Source: Dyadobacter sp. CY312 (GTDB lineage Bacteria > Bacteroidota > Bacteroidia > Cytophagales > Spirosomataceae). From it: a DNA stretch of 64,000 nt. This document shows positions 42,437 to 51,468 of the stretch, piece after piece. The translations under genes were made by a program, and so were the position numbers. The notes under the pieces were generated by a model. That model searched no databases, was not told the origin of the DNA, and saw only the letters and a program-made list of their open reading frames with translations. Every line of letters starts with the position of its first letter. The first letter of the stretch is position 1. The DNA is taken from positions 1-64,000 of the forward strand of contig NZ_JAJUXG010000008.1 of the NCBI RefSeq assembly GCF_021390535.1, read 5' to 3'.

Positions 42437-42567
42437 AGCGCTGATTTGGTTTAGTTATTTTTTGAAAATATAAATTAAATCAGGAACAATTTGAAATCAG
42501 TCCTGAATTATTGCCGATCGGCATTGATAATCAACCATTCATCACTTCATGAAAATTTTTTTAACAT

Positions 42568-42604
42568 GGTACCTTGCATCGCAAAGTACCTGTGTATACC
42601 TTTG
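42568..42604 (+). promoter_or_regulatory. Promoter of padR with overlapping palindromic operator
   Basis: TTG (42574-42576), 20-bp spacer and TACCTTTG (42597-42604) form a promoter. The near-perfect palindrome GGTACCTTGC-ATC-GCAAAGTACC (42568-42590) covers the -33 element; only one pair mismatches. This is where an autoregulatory PadR repressor would bind. Confidence 0.6.
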
Positions 42605-42674
42605 TAAGGTAGAAAGTGAAAATCTTATCTATTAGCCATGAAATAAAATTCATTAATAAACACATGAACCCAAT

Positions 42675-43040
42675 ATGAATATTGAAAATGCCCAAGTGCA
42701 GATGCGGAAAGGAATTCTGGAATTCTGTATCCTGCACATCATATCGAGGGGCGAAGTATACGCTTCCGATATGCTGGATGAGCTGACTTCCGCGCGGATT
42801 ATGGTTGTGGAGGGAACGTTGTATCCACTATTGACGAGGCTAAAAAATTCTGGCTGGCTGGATTATAAATGGGTGGAGTCTTCATCGGGACCACCGAGAA
42901 AATACTATGTTTTGACTGATGAGGGGAAGATATTTCTGGATGCAATGCAGGCAACATGGTTTGAGCTGGCAGATTCTGTTCAAACAGTGATTCATCGTAC
43001 CGAGGAATTAAGCAAGAGCGGCACATCCAATCCTAACTGA
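42675..43040 (+). CDS. PadR-family transcriptional regulator
   Basis: A 121-residue winged-helix regulator: MRKGILEFCILHIISRGEVY, YASDMLDELTSARIMVVEGTLYPLLTRLKNSGWLDY and SGPPRKYYVLTDEGK are the family pattern. The C-terminal dimer helix is short. It is the first gene of an operon with the PspC/DUF2807 proteins (29-bp gap) and likely represses it through the palindrome upstream. Confidence 0.88.
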   Translation: MNIENAQVQMRKGILEFCILHIISRGEVYASDMLDELTSARIMVVEGTLYPLLTRLKNSGWLDYKWVESSSGPPRKYYVLTDEGKIFLDAMQATWFELADSVQTVIHRTEELSKSGTSNPN

Positions 43041-43069
43041 TCAATTAAAGACACTCGATTTTTACAATC

Positions 43070-45607
43070 ATGAAAAAGACAATCAGCATAAATATAGGTG
43101 GCATCATCTTTCATATAGAGGAAGATGGCTACGAGAAGCTAAAAGGATATCTCTCCTCAATTCAGAAATATTTTTCTTCGTTTGAAGACAGCAAAGAAAT
43201 CCTTTCGGACATAGAAGGAAGGGTAGCCGAGCGGTTTTTGAACAAACAAAAGGTTGAAAGCAAGCAAGTAATTTCACTGGGCGATGTGGATGAGCTTATT
43301 GCAGCTATGGGTACTGTGGCAGACTTTGAAGCCATTGAGCAATCCGAGGATTTTATTTCGGAACCGCTTACTTCTGCTACGCCAAGAGACAGCTTTGAAG
43401 AGCAAACGAGTTCTTCATACAATGCTCCTGAACCTCGTACTACTACAACCACAACCGGACCTAGAAAATTATACCGCGATTTACGCAGAAAACTTTTAGG
43501 CGGTGTAGCAGCCGGTTTGGCTCATCATTTCACCATCGACCCGCTTTGGGTGAGGTTGATATTCCTGATGACAGTCGTTGGATTTCTACCCTTGCAGGGA
43601 GCAATGGGTATGAATATGGAGGACTTCTTCGGGCCCTTATCCGGAATAGCCGTTTTGGTTTATATAGCGATGTGGGTTGCATTCCCTGGGTCGGTAACGC
43701 TGGAAGAAGATACTCAGATTAAGAAATTCTACCGCGATCCGGATCGTAAAGTTGTAGGTGGGGTTGCTGCCGGAGTTGCGTCGTATTTTGGTGTGGATCT
43801 AGGTGTGGTTCGTTTTCTATGGGTTTTATCAATATTACTTTTTGGAACGGGTGTGCTTATCTACATCGTTCTGTGGGTGATTGCCCCCGTAGCCAATACG
43901 CTTACAGAAAAAATGGAAATGCAGGGGGAGCCGATTACGCTCTCCAACATTGAATCCAATATCAAACAAAGTCTGAATCTGGATGAAAAAAGTGGTGAAG
44001 AACACGTTGTTACCAAATTGCTTCTGTTTCCATTTCGCGCAATAGCGCTTGTTATCGGTGCTTTGGGGAAGTTGCTTAAAGGACTCGGCCCTGTGCTGAG
44101 AATTTTAATCGGGGTTATTTTGGTAGGTATTTCAGCGCTTTCGTTGTTCACAATTGTGGTAGGAGGAGCGGTTGTCTTAGGACTTACCAATGTGACACCT
44201 TTCGAAAACATGCCTGTTCCTCTGATGATTTTTCAGGAGATTCCAACCAGTCTGTTTCTTTCCGGTACTCTGGCCGCTGCTGTGCCTATCATTACAATTC
44301 TTTTATTAGGTCTTACACTTTTATCCAACAAAAAAATAGTAGGTGGTTCCGTGTGGCTCACATTACTTGGACTTTGGATCGTAGGTATTGTAATCAGTAC
44401 CATTCAGGGAATTGCGTTTCAGCAAAACTATGCGAAAAGAGGGGAGTATTCGCAAACCTTGTATTACGCAGCTCCTGCCAGAACACTTACTTTGGATCAG
44501 GACGATACCGATGAAGCCGAGAATGTCGATGTTGATATTAAATTGGCTGGTTACTTAGGCTCAGATAGTTTGAAGTTGGAAAAAACAGTTTCGTCGAGAG
44601 GAAAAAGCCGTGTAGATGCGGAGGCCATTGCGTCAAAGATTAAATATGATGTTACTGTTAGAAACGATTCTGTATTCTATTTCTCGGAAGGTCCTGAATT
44701 AGGAAAAACTGGTCCGTTCCGTGATCAGAGGATCGACTTGACTCTGCATATTCCTTATGATAGGCCTTTTGCTATCACCCGTAACTTCTGGTATCAGGTT
44801 AGACACAACAGCGGGAATTACGATCGTATGGATAGTTATGAACTAGGTGGGGATGATGTTGACTGGAAGACTCTCCGTTGGGCGATACGTCGTGATTCAG
44901 GATTGGTTTGTATCAATATTCCAGCGAAGTACATCAGACAAAACGATAACCACGAAGAAGAGCAGAGTGAAGATTATTCCTCTTTTAGTGATGAAGACGG
45001 AGATCTGGATTTAGGACAGCGTGGAGCTTATATCAAACAATTCCAGGCTCAGGACTTTAAGAAAATTGATCTGGGCGGAGCTTATTCGATCAGTGTTCGT
45101 CAGGGAGCTGAGTTTAGTGTATCGGCAGATGGTGAAGAAAGTGATGTAGAAGATCTGGATGTGAAAGTTGAAAACGGTATTTTGATCGTAAAACGTAAAT
45201 CAGGTTTTAGTCTTTTCGATAACAAAAAGTGGAACAGGGTTGGAGTGGTAATCACCATGCCAACAGTTGACGGAATAGAGCTTTCTGGAGCTAATAAAGC
45301 AAGGGTTTCAGGTTTTACCAATCTTAATAAATTGAATGTATCGGTATCCGGTGCTTCAAAAACTGAAATTGACGTATCTGTGAATGAGCTGGTGATGGAT
45401 TTGTCTGGTGCTTCACAAGCTACTTTGCGTGGCTCAGCAAAATCGGTAGATCTGGATCTGCATGGCGCTTGTAAATTGGATGCTACACGTATGAGTATTG
45501 AAAATGCAGAGGTTGACGCATCCGGTGCATCAAAAGCACAACTTGGACATGTTAACCACATCAGAAAAAATACAAGTGGAGCAAGCAAGATAAATGTTCA
45601 GGAATAA
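43070..45607 (+). CDS. PspC-domain membrane protein with DUF2807 tail
   Basis: The 845-residue protein has a short acidic N-terminal part, two PspC domains in tandem (about 133-200 RKLLGGVAAGLA and 218-275 RKVVGGVAAGVA), several membrane helices up to about 470, then a large extracytoplasmic part. Its end (about 660-845) is a DUF2807 beta-helix made of repeats around SGASK, as in VSGASKTEI and DASGASKAQL. PadR-PspC pairs are envelope-stress systems in Bacteroidota; the SGAS ladder probably lies outside the membrane. Confidence 0.85.
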   Translation: MKKTISINIGGIIFHIEEDGYEKLKGYLSSIQKYFSSFEDSKEILSDIEGRVAERFLNKQKVESKQVISLGDVDELIAAMGTVADFEAIEQSEDFISEPLTSATPRDSFEEQTSSSYNAPEPRTTTTTTGPRKLYRDLRRKLLGGVAAGLAHHFTIDPLWVRLIFLMTVVGFLPLQGAMGMNMEDFFGPLSGIAVLVYIAMWVAFPGSVTLEEDTQIKKFYRDPDRKVVGGVAAGVASYFGVDLGVVRFLWVLSILLFGTGVLIYIVLWVIAPVANTLTEKMEMQGEPITLSNIESNIKQSLNLDEKSGEEHVVTKLLLFPFRAIALVIGALGKLLKGLGPVLRILIGVILVGISALSLFTIVVGGAVVLGLTNVTPFENMPVPLMIFQEIPTSLFLSGTLAAAVPIITILLLGLTLLSNKKIVGGSVWLTLLGLWIVGIVISTIQGIAFQQNYAKRGEYSQTLYYAAPARTLTLDQDDTDEAENVDVDIKLAGYLGSDSLKLEKTVSSRGKSRVDAEAIASKIKYDVTVRNDSVFYFSEGPELGKTGPFRDQRIDLTLHIPYDRPFAITRNFWYQVRHNSGNYDRMDSYELGGDDVDWKTLRWAIRRDSGLVCINIPAKYIRQNDNHEEEQSEDYSSFSDEDGDLDLGQRGAYIKQFQAQDFKKIDLGGAYSISVRQGAEFSVSADGEESDVEDLDVKVENGILIVKRKSGFSLFDNKKWNRVGVVITMPTVDGIELSGANKARVSGFTNLNKLNVSVSGASKTEIDVSVNELVMDLSGASQATLRGSAKSVDLDLHGACKLDATRMSIENAEVDASGASKAQLGHVNHIRKNTSGASKINVQE

Positions 45608-45617
45608 TGAAATGAGG

Positions 45618-45656
45618 GCATCCGGTTTATTTTAAATGAGCCGGATGCAACTTTTT
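45618..45656 (+). terminator. Hairpin between the two DUF2807 genes
   Basis: GCATCCGG and CCGGATGC pair over 8 bp with a 15-nt AT-rich loop and CTTTTTG after. It may reduce read-through into the next gene or act as an internal terminator. Confidence 0.6.
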
Positions 45657-45703
45657 GAAATGATTGAACATCTATTGTCAAAATCAACCTAAAACATTTA
45701 GTC

Positions 45704-46390
45704 ATGAAAAAGCTTTTATTCTCGGGTTTCCTTTTAGTGGTTATAGCTGTTAATGCTTTTGCTCAGGAGAGTCGTAGTTTCCAGGTGTCGGGTTTTACCA
45801 AATTGTCAATGGGCAGTGCATTCAAAATTGACGTTAAACAGGGAAGCAAATTCAGTGTTACCACCACAGGCCGAAGCGAAGATATCAACGACCTTGAAGG
45901 GAAGGTATCCGGAGGAGAGTTTAAACTGGGTTATAAATCAAATGGTTGGAATAAAAACCGTAAGACGGTGAATGTAAGTATCACTATGCCATCTTTACAG
46001 GGCGTCGATTTTTCAGGTGCGAGTACAGCAACAGTTGAGAAGTTCTCGGGCGTGACCAATATGGACATAGAAGTTTCAGGAGCATCCAAGGTGACGATGG
46101 CGCTAAACGCTCAGAAGGTATCTATGGATTTGTCTGGTGCTTCATCATTAGTTTTGTCCGGACAGACAAACACTTTAAACGGTGAAATATCAGGAGCTTC
46201 CTCTTTCAAAGGACGTGATTTTCAGGCCAAAGAAGTGAACATGGAGGCGTCCGGAGCAAGCAGTGCTGCGGTTGTTGCCAACAATGCTTTACGTGCTGAG
46301 GCAAGTGGCGCAAGCAGTATCCGTTATTCGGGAAGTGTGAAGGATGTGCATTCAAATACTTCGGGAGCAAGCTCGGTGAAAAGAGATTAA
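45704..46390 (+). CDS. Secreted DUF2807 protein
   Basis: The 228-residue protein has a signal peptide (ending AFAQ) and one DUF2807 domain: FTKLSMGSAFKIDVKQGSKF, then repeating strand motifs with SGAS (nine SGA repeats). It resembles the C-terminal part of the previous protein, and a 21-bp nucleotide stretch around MDLSGAS is the same in both, so it is a fairly recent duplication of the tail. Probably periplasmic or surface-located. Confidence 0.85.
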   Translation: MKKLLFSGFLLVVIAVNAFAQESRSFQVSGFTKLSMGSAFKIDVKQGSKFSVTTTGRSEDINDLEGKVSGGEFKLGYKSNGWNKNRKTVNVSITMPSLQGVDFSGASTATVEKFSGVTNMDIEVSGASKVTMALNAQKVSMDLSGASSLVLSGQTNTLNGEISGASSFKGRDFQAKEVNMEASGASSAAVVANNALRAEASGASSIRYSGSVKDVHSNTSGASSVKRD

Positions 46391-46422
46391 GCAAAAAGCT
46401 ATTGCATCATAAAGTCAGTCAG

Positions 46423-46450
46423 AGCCGGAGTTACATCCGGCTTTTTCTTT
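46423..46450 (+). terminator. Terminator after the DUF2807 gene
   Basis: AGCCGGA and TCCGGCT form a 7-bp stem around GTTACA, followed by TTTTCTTTTT. It closes the padR operon. Confidence 0.75.
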
Positions 46451-46574
46451 TTGAAATTGACTCAAAACACAACATATCATTTTAAGAGTAATATATTTAC
46501 GGACGTTTTCCTCTCTTCTTCAATTTTAATTAGTTATAGTTTTTTCAAAATTGAGGACCTGAAATTAAAATTTA

Positions 46575-47414
46575 ATGACACGTTACATATTTACATTACT
46601 GCTTCTTACAGGTATAGGTTTGTTGTCTGCTGATGCCTACTCGCAAAAGCGCAATCAATACAATGGGAAGTACGTTGCCCCTTTTGGCGTGATGAGTCTT
46701 ACCGGTGGGGTGGGCGTTGCTTACTATATGGGCGATTTGAGCAAGACATCGGGTAAAAAAAATCTGGGTATCGGTCCGGCTGTTTCTATCGGCGGCCTTT
46801 ACCGTCTCACGGAGCAATTGAGTGCACGTGGCGAACTTCGCTTTTATCAGGTATCTGGCGGTCCACATCCAATAACGAATCTATCGTTTCGTACCCGTAA
46901 TCCCGATTTGAACCTTGGGATTCAGGCAGATTTGTTTGCTTTTAATGATCATAAAATGGTCAATCCGTATTTATACGGTGGTCTGGGATTAACCTATCTG
47001 ACACCTCAGGCAGAACAAAACGGAACCTGGTATAAATTACCTCAGTACCAAACAGGGGGAGTGAAATACAACAGAGTGCCGCTTGTCATCACAGGAGGAA
47101 TAGGTGTTTCGGTTCAGGCATTTGATCGCCTGAGTTTAGGATTGGAACTGAACAATACCTATTCTACTTCCGACTATCTGGATGACGTGAGCGGGGTCTT
47201 TCCTGAGTTTGATAAACTTCCGAGTGAACAGGCCCGACAGCTATCAGACCGGACCTGGGAGGTACCCGGATTGACGAAGCAAGAGCCGGGATGGCACAGA
47301 GGCACTACCAAGATCAGCGATATGTATCTGTTCCTGCAATTTCGTGCAACCTATTTAATTGGGAACAGAATGCAGGCAAGAGAAAGAAAGAAAACACGCT
47401 GCCCAAAGTTCTGA
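46575..47414 (+). CDS. Outer membrane beta-barrel protein (DUF6089-like)
   Basis: The 279-residue protein has a signal peptide ending AYSQ and a barrel built of Gly/Tyr-rich strands (GGVGVAYYMGDLS, GLYRLTEQLSARGELRF, YLYGGLGLTYLTP, ITGGIGVSVQAF). It ends KKTRCPKF rather than with Phe of a normal barrel end. It resembles small Bacteroidota porin-like proteins of unknown role. It is followed 19 bp later by the thioesterase gene. Confidence 0.7.
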   Translation: MTRYIFTLLLLTGIGLLSADAYSQKRNQYNGKYVAPFGVMSLTGGVGVAYYMGDLSKTSGKKNLGIGPAVSIGGLYRLTEQLSARGELRFYQVSGGPHPITNLSFRTRNPDLNLGIQADLFAFNDHKMVNPYLYGGLGLTYLTPQAEQNGTWYKLPQYQTGGVKYNRVPLVITGGIGVSVQAFDRLSLGLELNNTYSTSDYLDDVSGVFPEFDKLPSEQARQLSDRTWEVPGLTKQEPGWHRGTTKISDMYLFLQFRATYLIGNRMQARERKKTRCPKF

Positions 47415-47433
47415 TCAGCATTATTAAAGCATT

Positions 47434-47952
47434 ATGTTAAAGTCTAAAAAACCGCATGAATCAGAGGTCATCATGACTGAAATGGTTCTTCCCAACGATA
47501 CCAATACGCTTAATAACTTAATGGGAGGCCGCTTGCTTCACTGGATGGATATTTGTGCCGCCATTTCCGCACAAAGACATTCCAACCGTATTGTTGTAAC
47601 GGCATCCGTGGACAACGTTTCTTTCACCGAGCCGATCCGTTTAGGAAATATTGTAACCATGAAAGCCAAAGTAACGCGTTCGTTCAATTCTTCCATGGAA
47701 GTTTTTCTGGAAGTGTGGGCCGAAGACATTCCCGCAGGACAAAGAATAAGTACCAATCGTGCGTTTTATACTTTCGTTGCCGTTGATCAAAATGGCCGAC
47801 CCATCGAAGTGCCGCCATTAGATGCCGAGACCGAGGAAGAAAAGGAGTTGTTCATTAGTGCATTACGCCGCCGCCAACTCAGGCTCGTACTTGCCGGACG
47901 TATGAATCCTTCGGAAGCTACTGAATTAAAAGCACTATTTGAAGTGCAATAA
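47434..47952 (+). CDS. Hotdog-fold acyl-CoA thioesterase
   Basis: A 172-residue YciA-like thioesterase. The hotdog signature NTLNNLMGGRLLHWMD (catalytic Asp) near 30 is followed by VTASVDNVSFTEPIRLGNIV, and a C-terminal helix of about 40 residues. It cleaves acyl-CoA to free acid and CoA; chain length is not determinable. It probably sits on the transcript with the barrel gene. Confidence 0.87.
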   Translation: MLKSKKPHESEVIMTEMVLPNDTNTLNNLMGGRLLHWMDICAAISAQRHSNRIVVTASVDNVSFTEPIRLGNIVTMKAKVTRSFNSSMEVFLEVWAEDIPAGQRISTNRAFYTFVAVDQNGRPIEVPPLDAETEEEKELFISALRRRQLRLVLAGRMNPSEATELKALFEVQ

Positions 47953-47979
47953 GGAAGCCCTCATACCGTATTTTTTTGA

Positions 47980-47987
47980 TACTTTTG
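47980..47987 (+). promoter_or_regulatory. -7 promoter box upstream of ridA
   Basis: TACTTTTG matches the TAnnTTTG element, 84 bp before the ridA start. No good -33 TTG is at the usual distance, so it is weak. Confidence 0.35.
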
Positions 47988-48070
47988 CAGGATTAAATCA
48001 CTTGCAGAGACGTCTGGTTGTTCAGGATTTATCCAGCAAGCAGTCATCCTCTCATTCATCATTTATTTCA

Positions 48071-48439
48071 ATGGCAAAAGAGATCATATTTTCAGATAAA
48101 GCGCCTGCTCCAATCGGGCCATACAGCCAGGCTGTAAAAGTTAACGGAACACTTTATGTATCCGGCCAAATTGCAGCTGAACTTGCGCAATCGGGTGATA
48201 TCAAAGCAGAAGCGGGAGTTGTCATGCAAAACATCGGACACATTCTTGGCGCTGCCGGATTCGGTTTCGGTAACGTTGTAAAGTCAAGCATCTTTCTGAA
48301 AGACATGAATGACTTTGCCGCAGTAAATGAAATTTACGGCAGCTTCTTCAAAAGTGAACCTCCCGCACGTGAAACCGTTCAGGTAGCCCGTCTTCCCAAA
48401 GACGTAAATGTTGAAATCTCAGTTATTGCAGTGGAGTAG
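48071..48439 (+). CDS. ridA: RidA family protein (enamine/imine deaminase)
   Basis: From ATG 48071 the product has 122 residues (MAKEIIFSDKAPAPIGPYSQ). RidA hydrolyses reactive 2-aminoacrylate released by PLP enzymes. It has SGQIA near 33, a conserved Arg/Glu set in the end PPARETVQVARLPKD and VEISVIAVE. The longer ORF from 47939 starts inside the previous gene and has no sense as protein, so it is not used. Confidence 0.9.
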   Translation: MAKEIIFSDKAPAPIGPYSQAVKVNGTLYVSGQIAAELAQSGDIKAEAGVVMQNIGHILGAAGFGFGNVVKSSIFLKDMNDFAAVNEIYGSFFKSEPPARETVQVARLPKDVNVEISVIAVE

Positions 48440-48598
48440 AGGATGGTGTGATCAGTAAATGGTCACGAGTAGTCAGGTGTGGACAGGAATAGTCAGGAAG
48501 TAATCAAGTATAGTTCCAATAGCGAATGACAACTCCTGACCAAAAGTGACGATTTCCTCATAACCCCTGACAAAATTTCAAAAGTTAATGTTAAAATA

Positions 48599-50149
48599 AT
48601 GAACAAGTTACCAGTTAGGGTACGATTTGCCCCTAGTCCAACAGGCCCCCTTCATGCAGGAGGTGTCCGTACGGCTCTATATAATTATTTGTTTGCCCGC
48701 CAGCAAGGTGGTCAAATGTTGCTTCGGATTGAAGATACCGATCAGAACAGATATGTGCCTGGTGCAGAAGCATATATTCTTGAAGCATTGGAATGGCTGG
48801 GAATTGCAATAGATGAAGGACCGCAAACAGGTGGGCCGCATGCTCCCTACCGTCAGTCCGAACGCAAGGAAATGTACCGCGAATATGCAGAAAGATTGGT
48901 TAAGGAAGGAAAGGCTTACTATGCCTTCGATACAGCCGAAGACCTTGATGTAATGCGCAAACGCCTTGAAGAAGCCAAGGTTGCTGCTGTGCAATACAAT
49001 GCGATCACACGTCAGGAAATGAAAAATTCACTGACGTTGTCGGCAGAAGAAACACAGGCACGTCTTGATAGCGGAGAGCCGTATGTGATCCGCATGAAGA
49101 TCATGCCCAAGGAAGATATTCGTTTTAATGACCTGATCCGTGGGTGGGTGGTGGTTCATTCCTCACAGATTGACGACAAGGTATTGTTGAAATCGGATGG
49201 TATGCCAACTTACCATTTGGCGAATATTGTAGACGACCATCTGATGGGCATTACGCACGTGATACGTGGCGAAGAATGGTTGCCATCGGCACCGTTGCAC
49301 GTATTGCTGTATCGTTACCTCGGATGGGAAAGTACCATGCCCCAGTTTGCGCATCTTCCCCTGTTATTGAAGCCTGATGGAAACGGTAAACTGTCCAAAA
49401 GAGATGCGGATTTGGGTGGATTTCCGATATTCCCGCTTGAATGGACAGATCCAAACACAGGCGATAAAGCAAAGGGTTTTAGAGAAGAAGGATATTCTCC
49501 CGAGGCAACGGCTAACTTTTTGGCACTGCTTGGCTGGAACGCCGGAACTGAGCAGGAAATGTTCGATATGGATCAGCTTATTCAGGCTTTCAGTTTTGAG
49601 CGTGTACACAAAGCAGGTGCCAGATTTGATATTCAAAAAGCAAACTGGTTCAATCAGCAATATCTCAAATTGCAGGATGATGCCTCAATTGTAGAGCAGG
49701 TTAAACCATTTTTCGCTGCAAAAGGAATTGCCGTTACCGACGAGCAGGTAGCTCAGATCGTTCATTTGCTGAAAGATCGGGTACATTTTGTGAAGGAGAT
49801 TGCAGATGAATCGGTATTCCTGTTCAATGCACCTGAGGTATACGATCAGGATGTGGTGATAAAAAAATGGAATGAGGAAGCTGTGAACGCCATTACTGGT
49901 TTCAAGGACGCTCTGGAAGCTTTTGAAGGAGATTTTGTAGCAGATCAGATCAAAGCCGCACTTTCAGCGAATATGGAGGCGCAGGGCATTAAGATGGGTA
50001 AAATCATGCAGGCGTTGAGGCTGGCAGTTACCGGAGCCGGAGCCGGACCAGACCTGATGGTCATTATGGAGATATTGGGAAGGGAAGAAGTAATAAACAG
50101 ACTGAGTAACTCGCTCGACCGTTTACCTGCCCAAATTCGCCTGGCATAG
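48599..50149 (+). CDS. gltX: Glutamyl-tRNA synthetase
   Basis: The enzyme attaches glutamate to tRNA. The 516-residue class I synthetase has the ATP-binding motif PTGPLHAGGVRTALYNY (HIGH form HAGG), IEDTDQNR, and the KMSKS form KLSKRDAD. The C-terminal anticodon-binding region and overall length fit. The 159-bp gap before it (48440-48598) holds several degenerate TCAGG-containing repeats but no obvious promoter. Confidence 0.95.
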   Translation: MNKLPVRVRFAPSPTGPLHAGGVRTALYNYLFARQQGGQMLLRIEDTDQNRYVPGAEAYILEALEWLGIAIDEGPQTGGPHAPYRQSERKEMYREYAERLVKEGKAYYAFDTAEDLDVMRKRLEEAKVAAVQYNAITRQEMKNSLTLSAEETQARLDSGEPYVIRMKIMPKEDIRFNDLIRGWVVVHSSQIDDKVLLKSDGMPTYHLANIVDDHLMGITHVIRGEEWLPSAPLHVLLYRYLGWESTMPQFAHLPLLLKPDGNGKLSKRDADLGGFPIFPLEWTDPNTGDKAKGFREEGYSPEATANFLALLGWNAGTEQEMFDMDQLIQAFSFERVHKAGARFDIQKANWFNQQYLKLQDDASIVEQVKPFFAAKGIAVTDEQVAQIVHLLKDRVHFVKEIADESVFLFNAPEVYDQDVVIKKWNEEAVNAITGFKDALEAFEGDFVADQIKAALSANMEAQGIKMGKIMQALRLAVTGAGAGPDLMVIMEILGREEVINRLSNSLDRLPAQIRLA

Positions 50150-50314
50150 TTTCAATAATACCGTTCGATCAATTTGATTTGTCAATATAAAGTGCCTCCG
50201 GTAATTTCGTTTGGCATTGGATGAGATAGCAACAGATTCTTACATTAATACATTTTTCATAGGCAGGATGCCATAGGCCAATAGCCGAAAGCTGACAGCC
50301 GAAAGCTAATAAAT

Positions 50315-50557
50315 ATGGCGAAGAAAAAGCAAGCCGATGCGGCTAAGCCCGCTAACGAAAAGCCGCGGGTACACAAAGATCTGGAAGGGTTTGATATTCA
50401 GATCAATTCATTTGGTGAGATTTCTACCACTTTTGATATGGATCGCATCAATGAGTTTTTGAATAAAAATGTAGACGATAAAAAGCTGCGTGACCGCGAA
50501 GATATTCCGGGAAGAAAAACCCGTAAGTCTAAGAAGAAATCTGACGAAGAAGAATAG
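50315..50557 (+). CDS. Small conserved charged protein, unknown
   Basis: An 80-residue soluble protein with Lys-rich ends and a centre FDIQINSFGEISTTFDMDRI followed by NEFLNKNVDDKKL. I recognise it as a small protein typical of Bacteroidota without known function; the basic tail suggests nucleic acid contact, which is only inference. It lies 75 bp before the AIM24-like gene. Upstream is a repeated AGCCGAAAGCT (50282-50306). Confidence 0.7.
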   Translation: MAKKKQADAAKPANEKPRVHKDLEGFDIQINSFGEISTTFDMDRINEFLNKNVDDKKLRDREDIPGRKTRKSKKKSDEEE

Positions 50558-50632
50558 GAGTGTAGGGCAGGGGGCATTTTGCCTTAACTCCCTGCTCCTT
50601 GCCATTGGCCCATAAACCTTAATTTTTGAAAC

Positions 50633-51412
50633 ATGTTCTCACACGAAATTGACTACAAAATCATCGGCGACGATATCCAGGTCGTTGAAATTGAACTTGA
50701 TCCTAACGAAACAGTAATTGCGGAGGCTGGTGCTATGCTTTTTATGGAAGACGGTATTCAGTTTGAGACCAAAATGGGTGATGGCTCGGAAGCGAATCAG
50801 AGCATTATGGGCAAAATTTTTCAGGCAGGTACACGTGTTCTCACAGGCGAATCTCTGTTTATGACGCATTTTACCAACAGGGGTGTAGGAAAGAGAAAGG
50901 TTGCATTTTCGGCGCCCTATCCGGGTACGATTATGCCAATTGATCTTTCTAAGATTTATAGCAACGAGTTGATCGTTCAAAAAGACGGATTTCTTTGTGC
51001 TGCTATGGGAACCAGTATGAAAATCCACTTTAACCAGCGTTTCGGTTCTGGTCTATTTGGGGGAGAAGGATTCATATTGCAGAAATTGAAGGGAGACGGT
51101 ATGGCATTTGTACATGCCGGCGGTGTGGTGATGGAGCGTCAGTTAAATAATGAAACCTTGCGAGTAGATACCGGCTGCGTAGTTGCATTCGAGCAATCAT
51201 TGAGTTTTGATATACAACGCTCAGGTGGTCTGAAATCAATGGTGTTTGGTGGAGAAGGAATGTTTTTAGCTACTTTGAGAGGTACAGGTCGCTGCTGGAT
51301 ACAGTCGATGCCGATTTCTAAATTGATTCAACGCCTTTCGCTTGGAGGTGGTAATGCCGGAAAAGAAAGTGGATCAGTGATTGGAAAGTTAGGTAATTTA
51401 TTTGAAGGTTAA
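50633..51412 (+). CDS. AIM24/TIGR00266 family protein
   Basis: The 259-residue all-beta protein has [20 protein letters not shown], an [16 protein letters not shown] start, Gly-rich [13 protein letters not shown] and [11 protein letters not shown]. The family (bacterial relatives of mitochondrial Aim24) is widespread, its function is unknown. A terminator follows. Confidence 0.88.
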   Translation: MFSHEIDYKIIGDDIQVVEIELDPNETVIAEAGAMLFMEDGIQFETKMGDGSEANQSIMGKIFQAGTRVLTGESLFMTHFTNRGVGKRKVAFSAPYPGTIMPIDLSKIYSNELIVQKDGFLCAAMGTSMKIHFNQRFGSGLFGGEGFILQKLKGDGMAFVHAGGVVMERQLNNETLRVDTGCVVAFEQSLSFDIQRSGGLKSMVFGGEGMFLATLRGTGRCWIQSMPISKLIQRLSLGGGNAGKESGSVIGKLGNLFEG

Positions 51413-51439
51413 TAAGGTTCATCTTGCATATACAATGGG

Positions 51440-51468
51440 AGCAGGCACATCGGTGTCTGCTTTTTTTT
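51440..51468 (+). terminator. Terminator of the AIM24-family gene
   Basis: AGCAGGCAC and GTGTCTGCT form a 9-bp stem (one G-T) with loop ATCG, followed by T8. Confidence 0.8.

Noticed and set aside
47939..48070. N-terminal extension of ridA
   Set aside because: It overlaps the thioesterase gene end and the putative promoter; RidA normally begins at MAKEIIF-like sequence.
48440..48598. Possible tandem repeat before gltX (TCAGG words)
   Set aside because: Units are too degenerate and irregularly spaced to call a repeat.
50282..50306. Direct repeat AGCCGAAAGCT before the small charged protein
   Set aside because: Only two copies; noted in the gene entry, no function can be supported.
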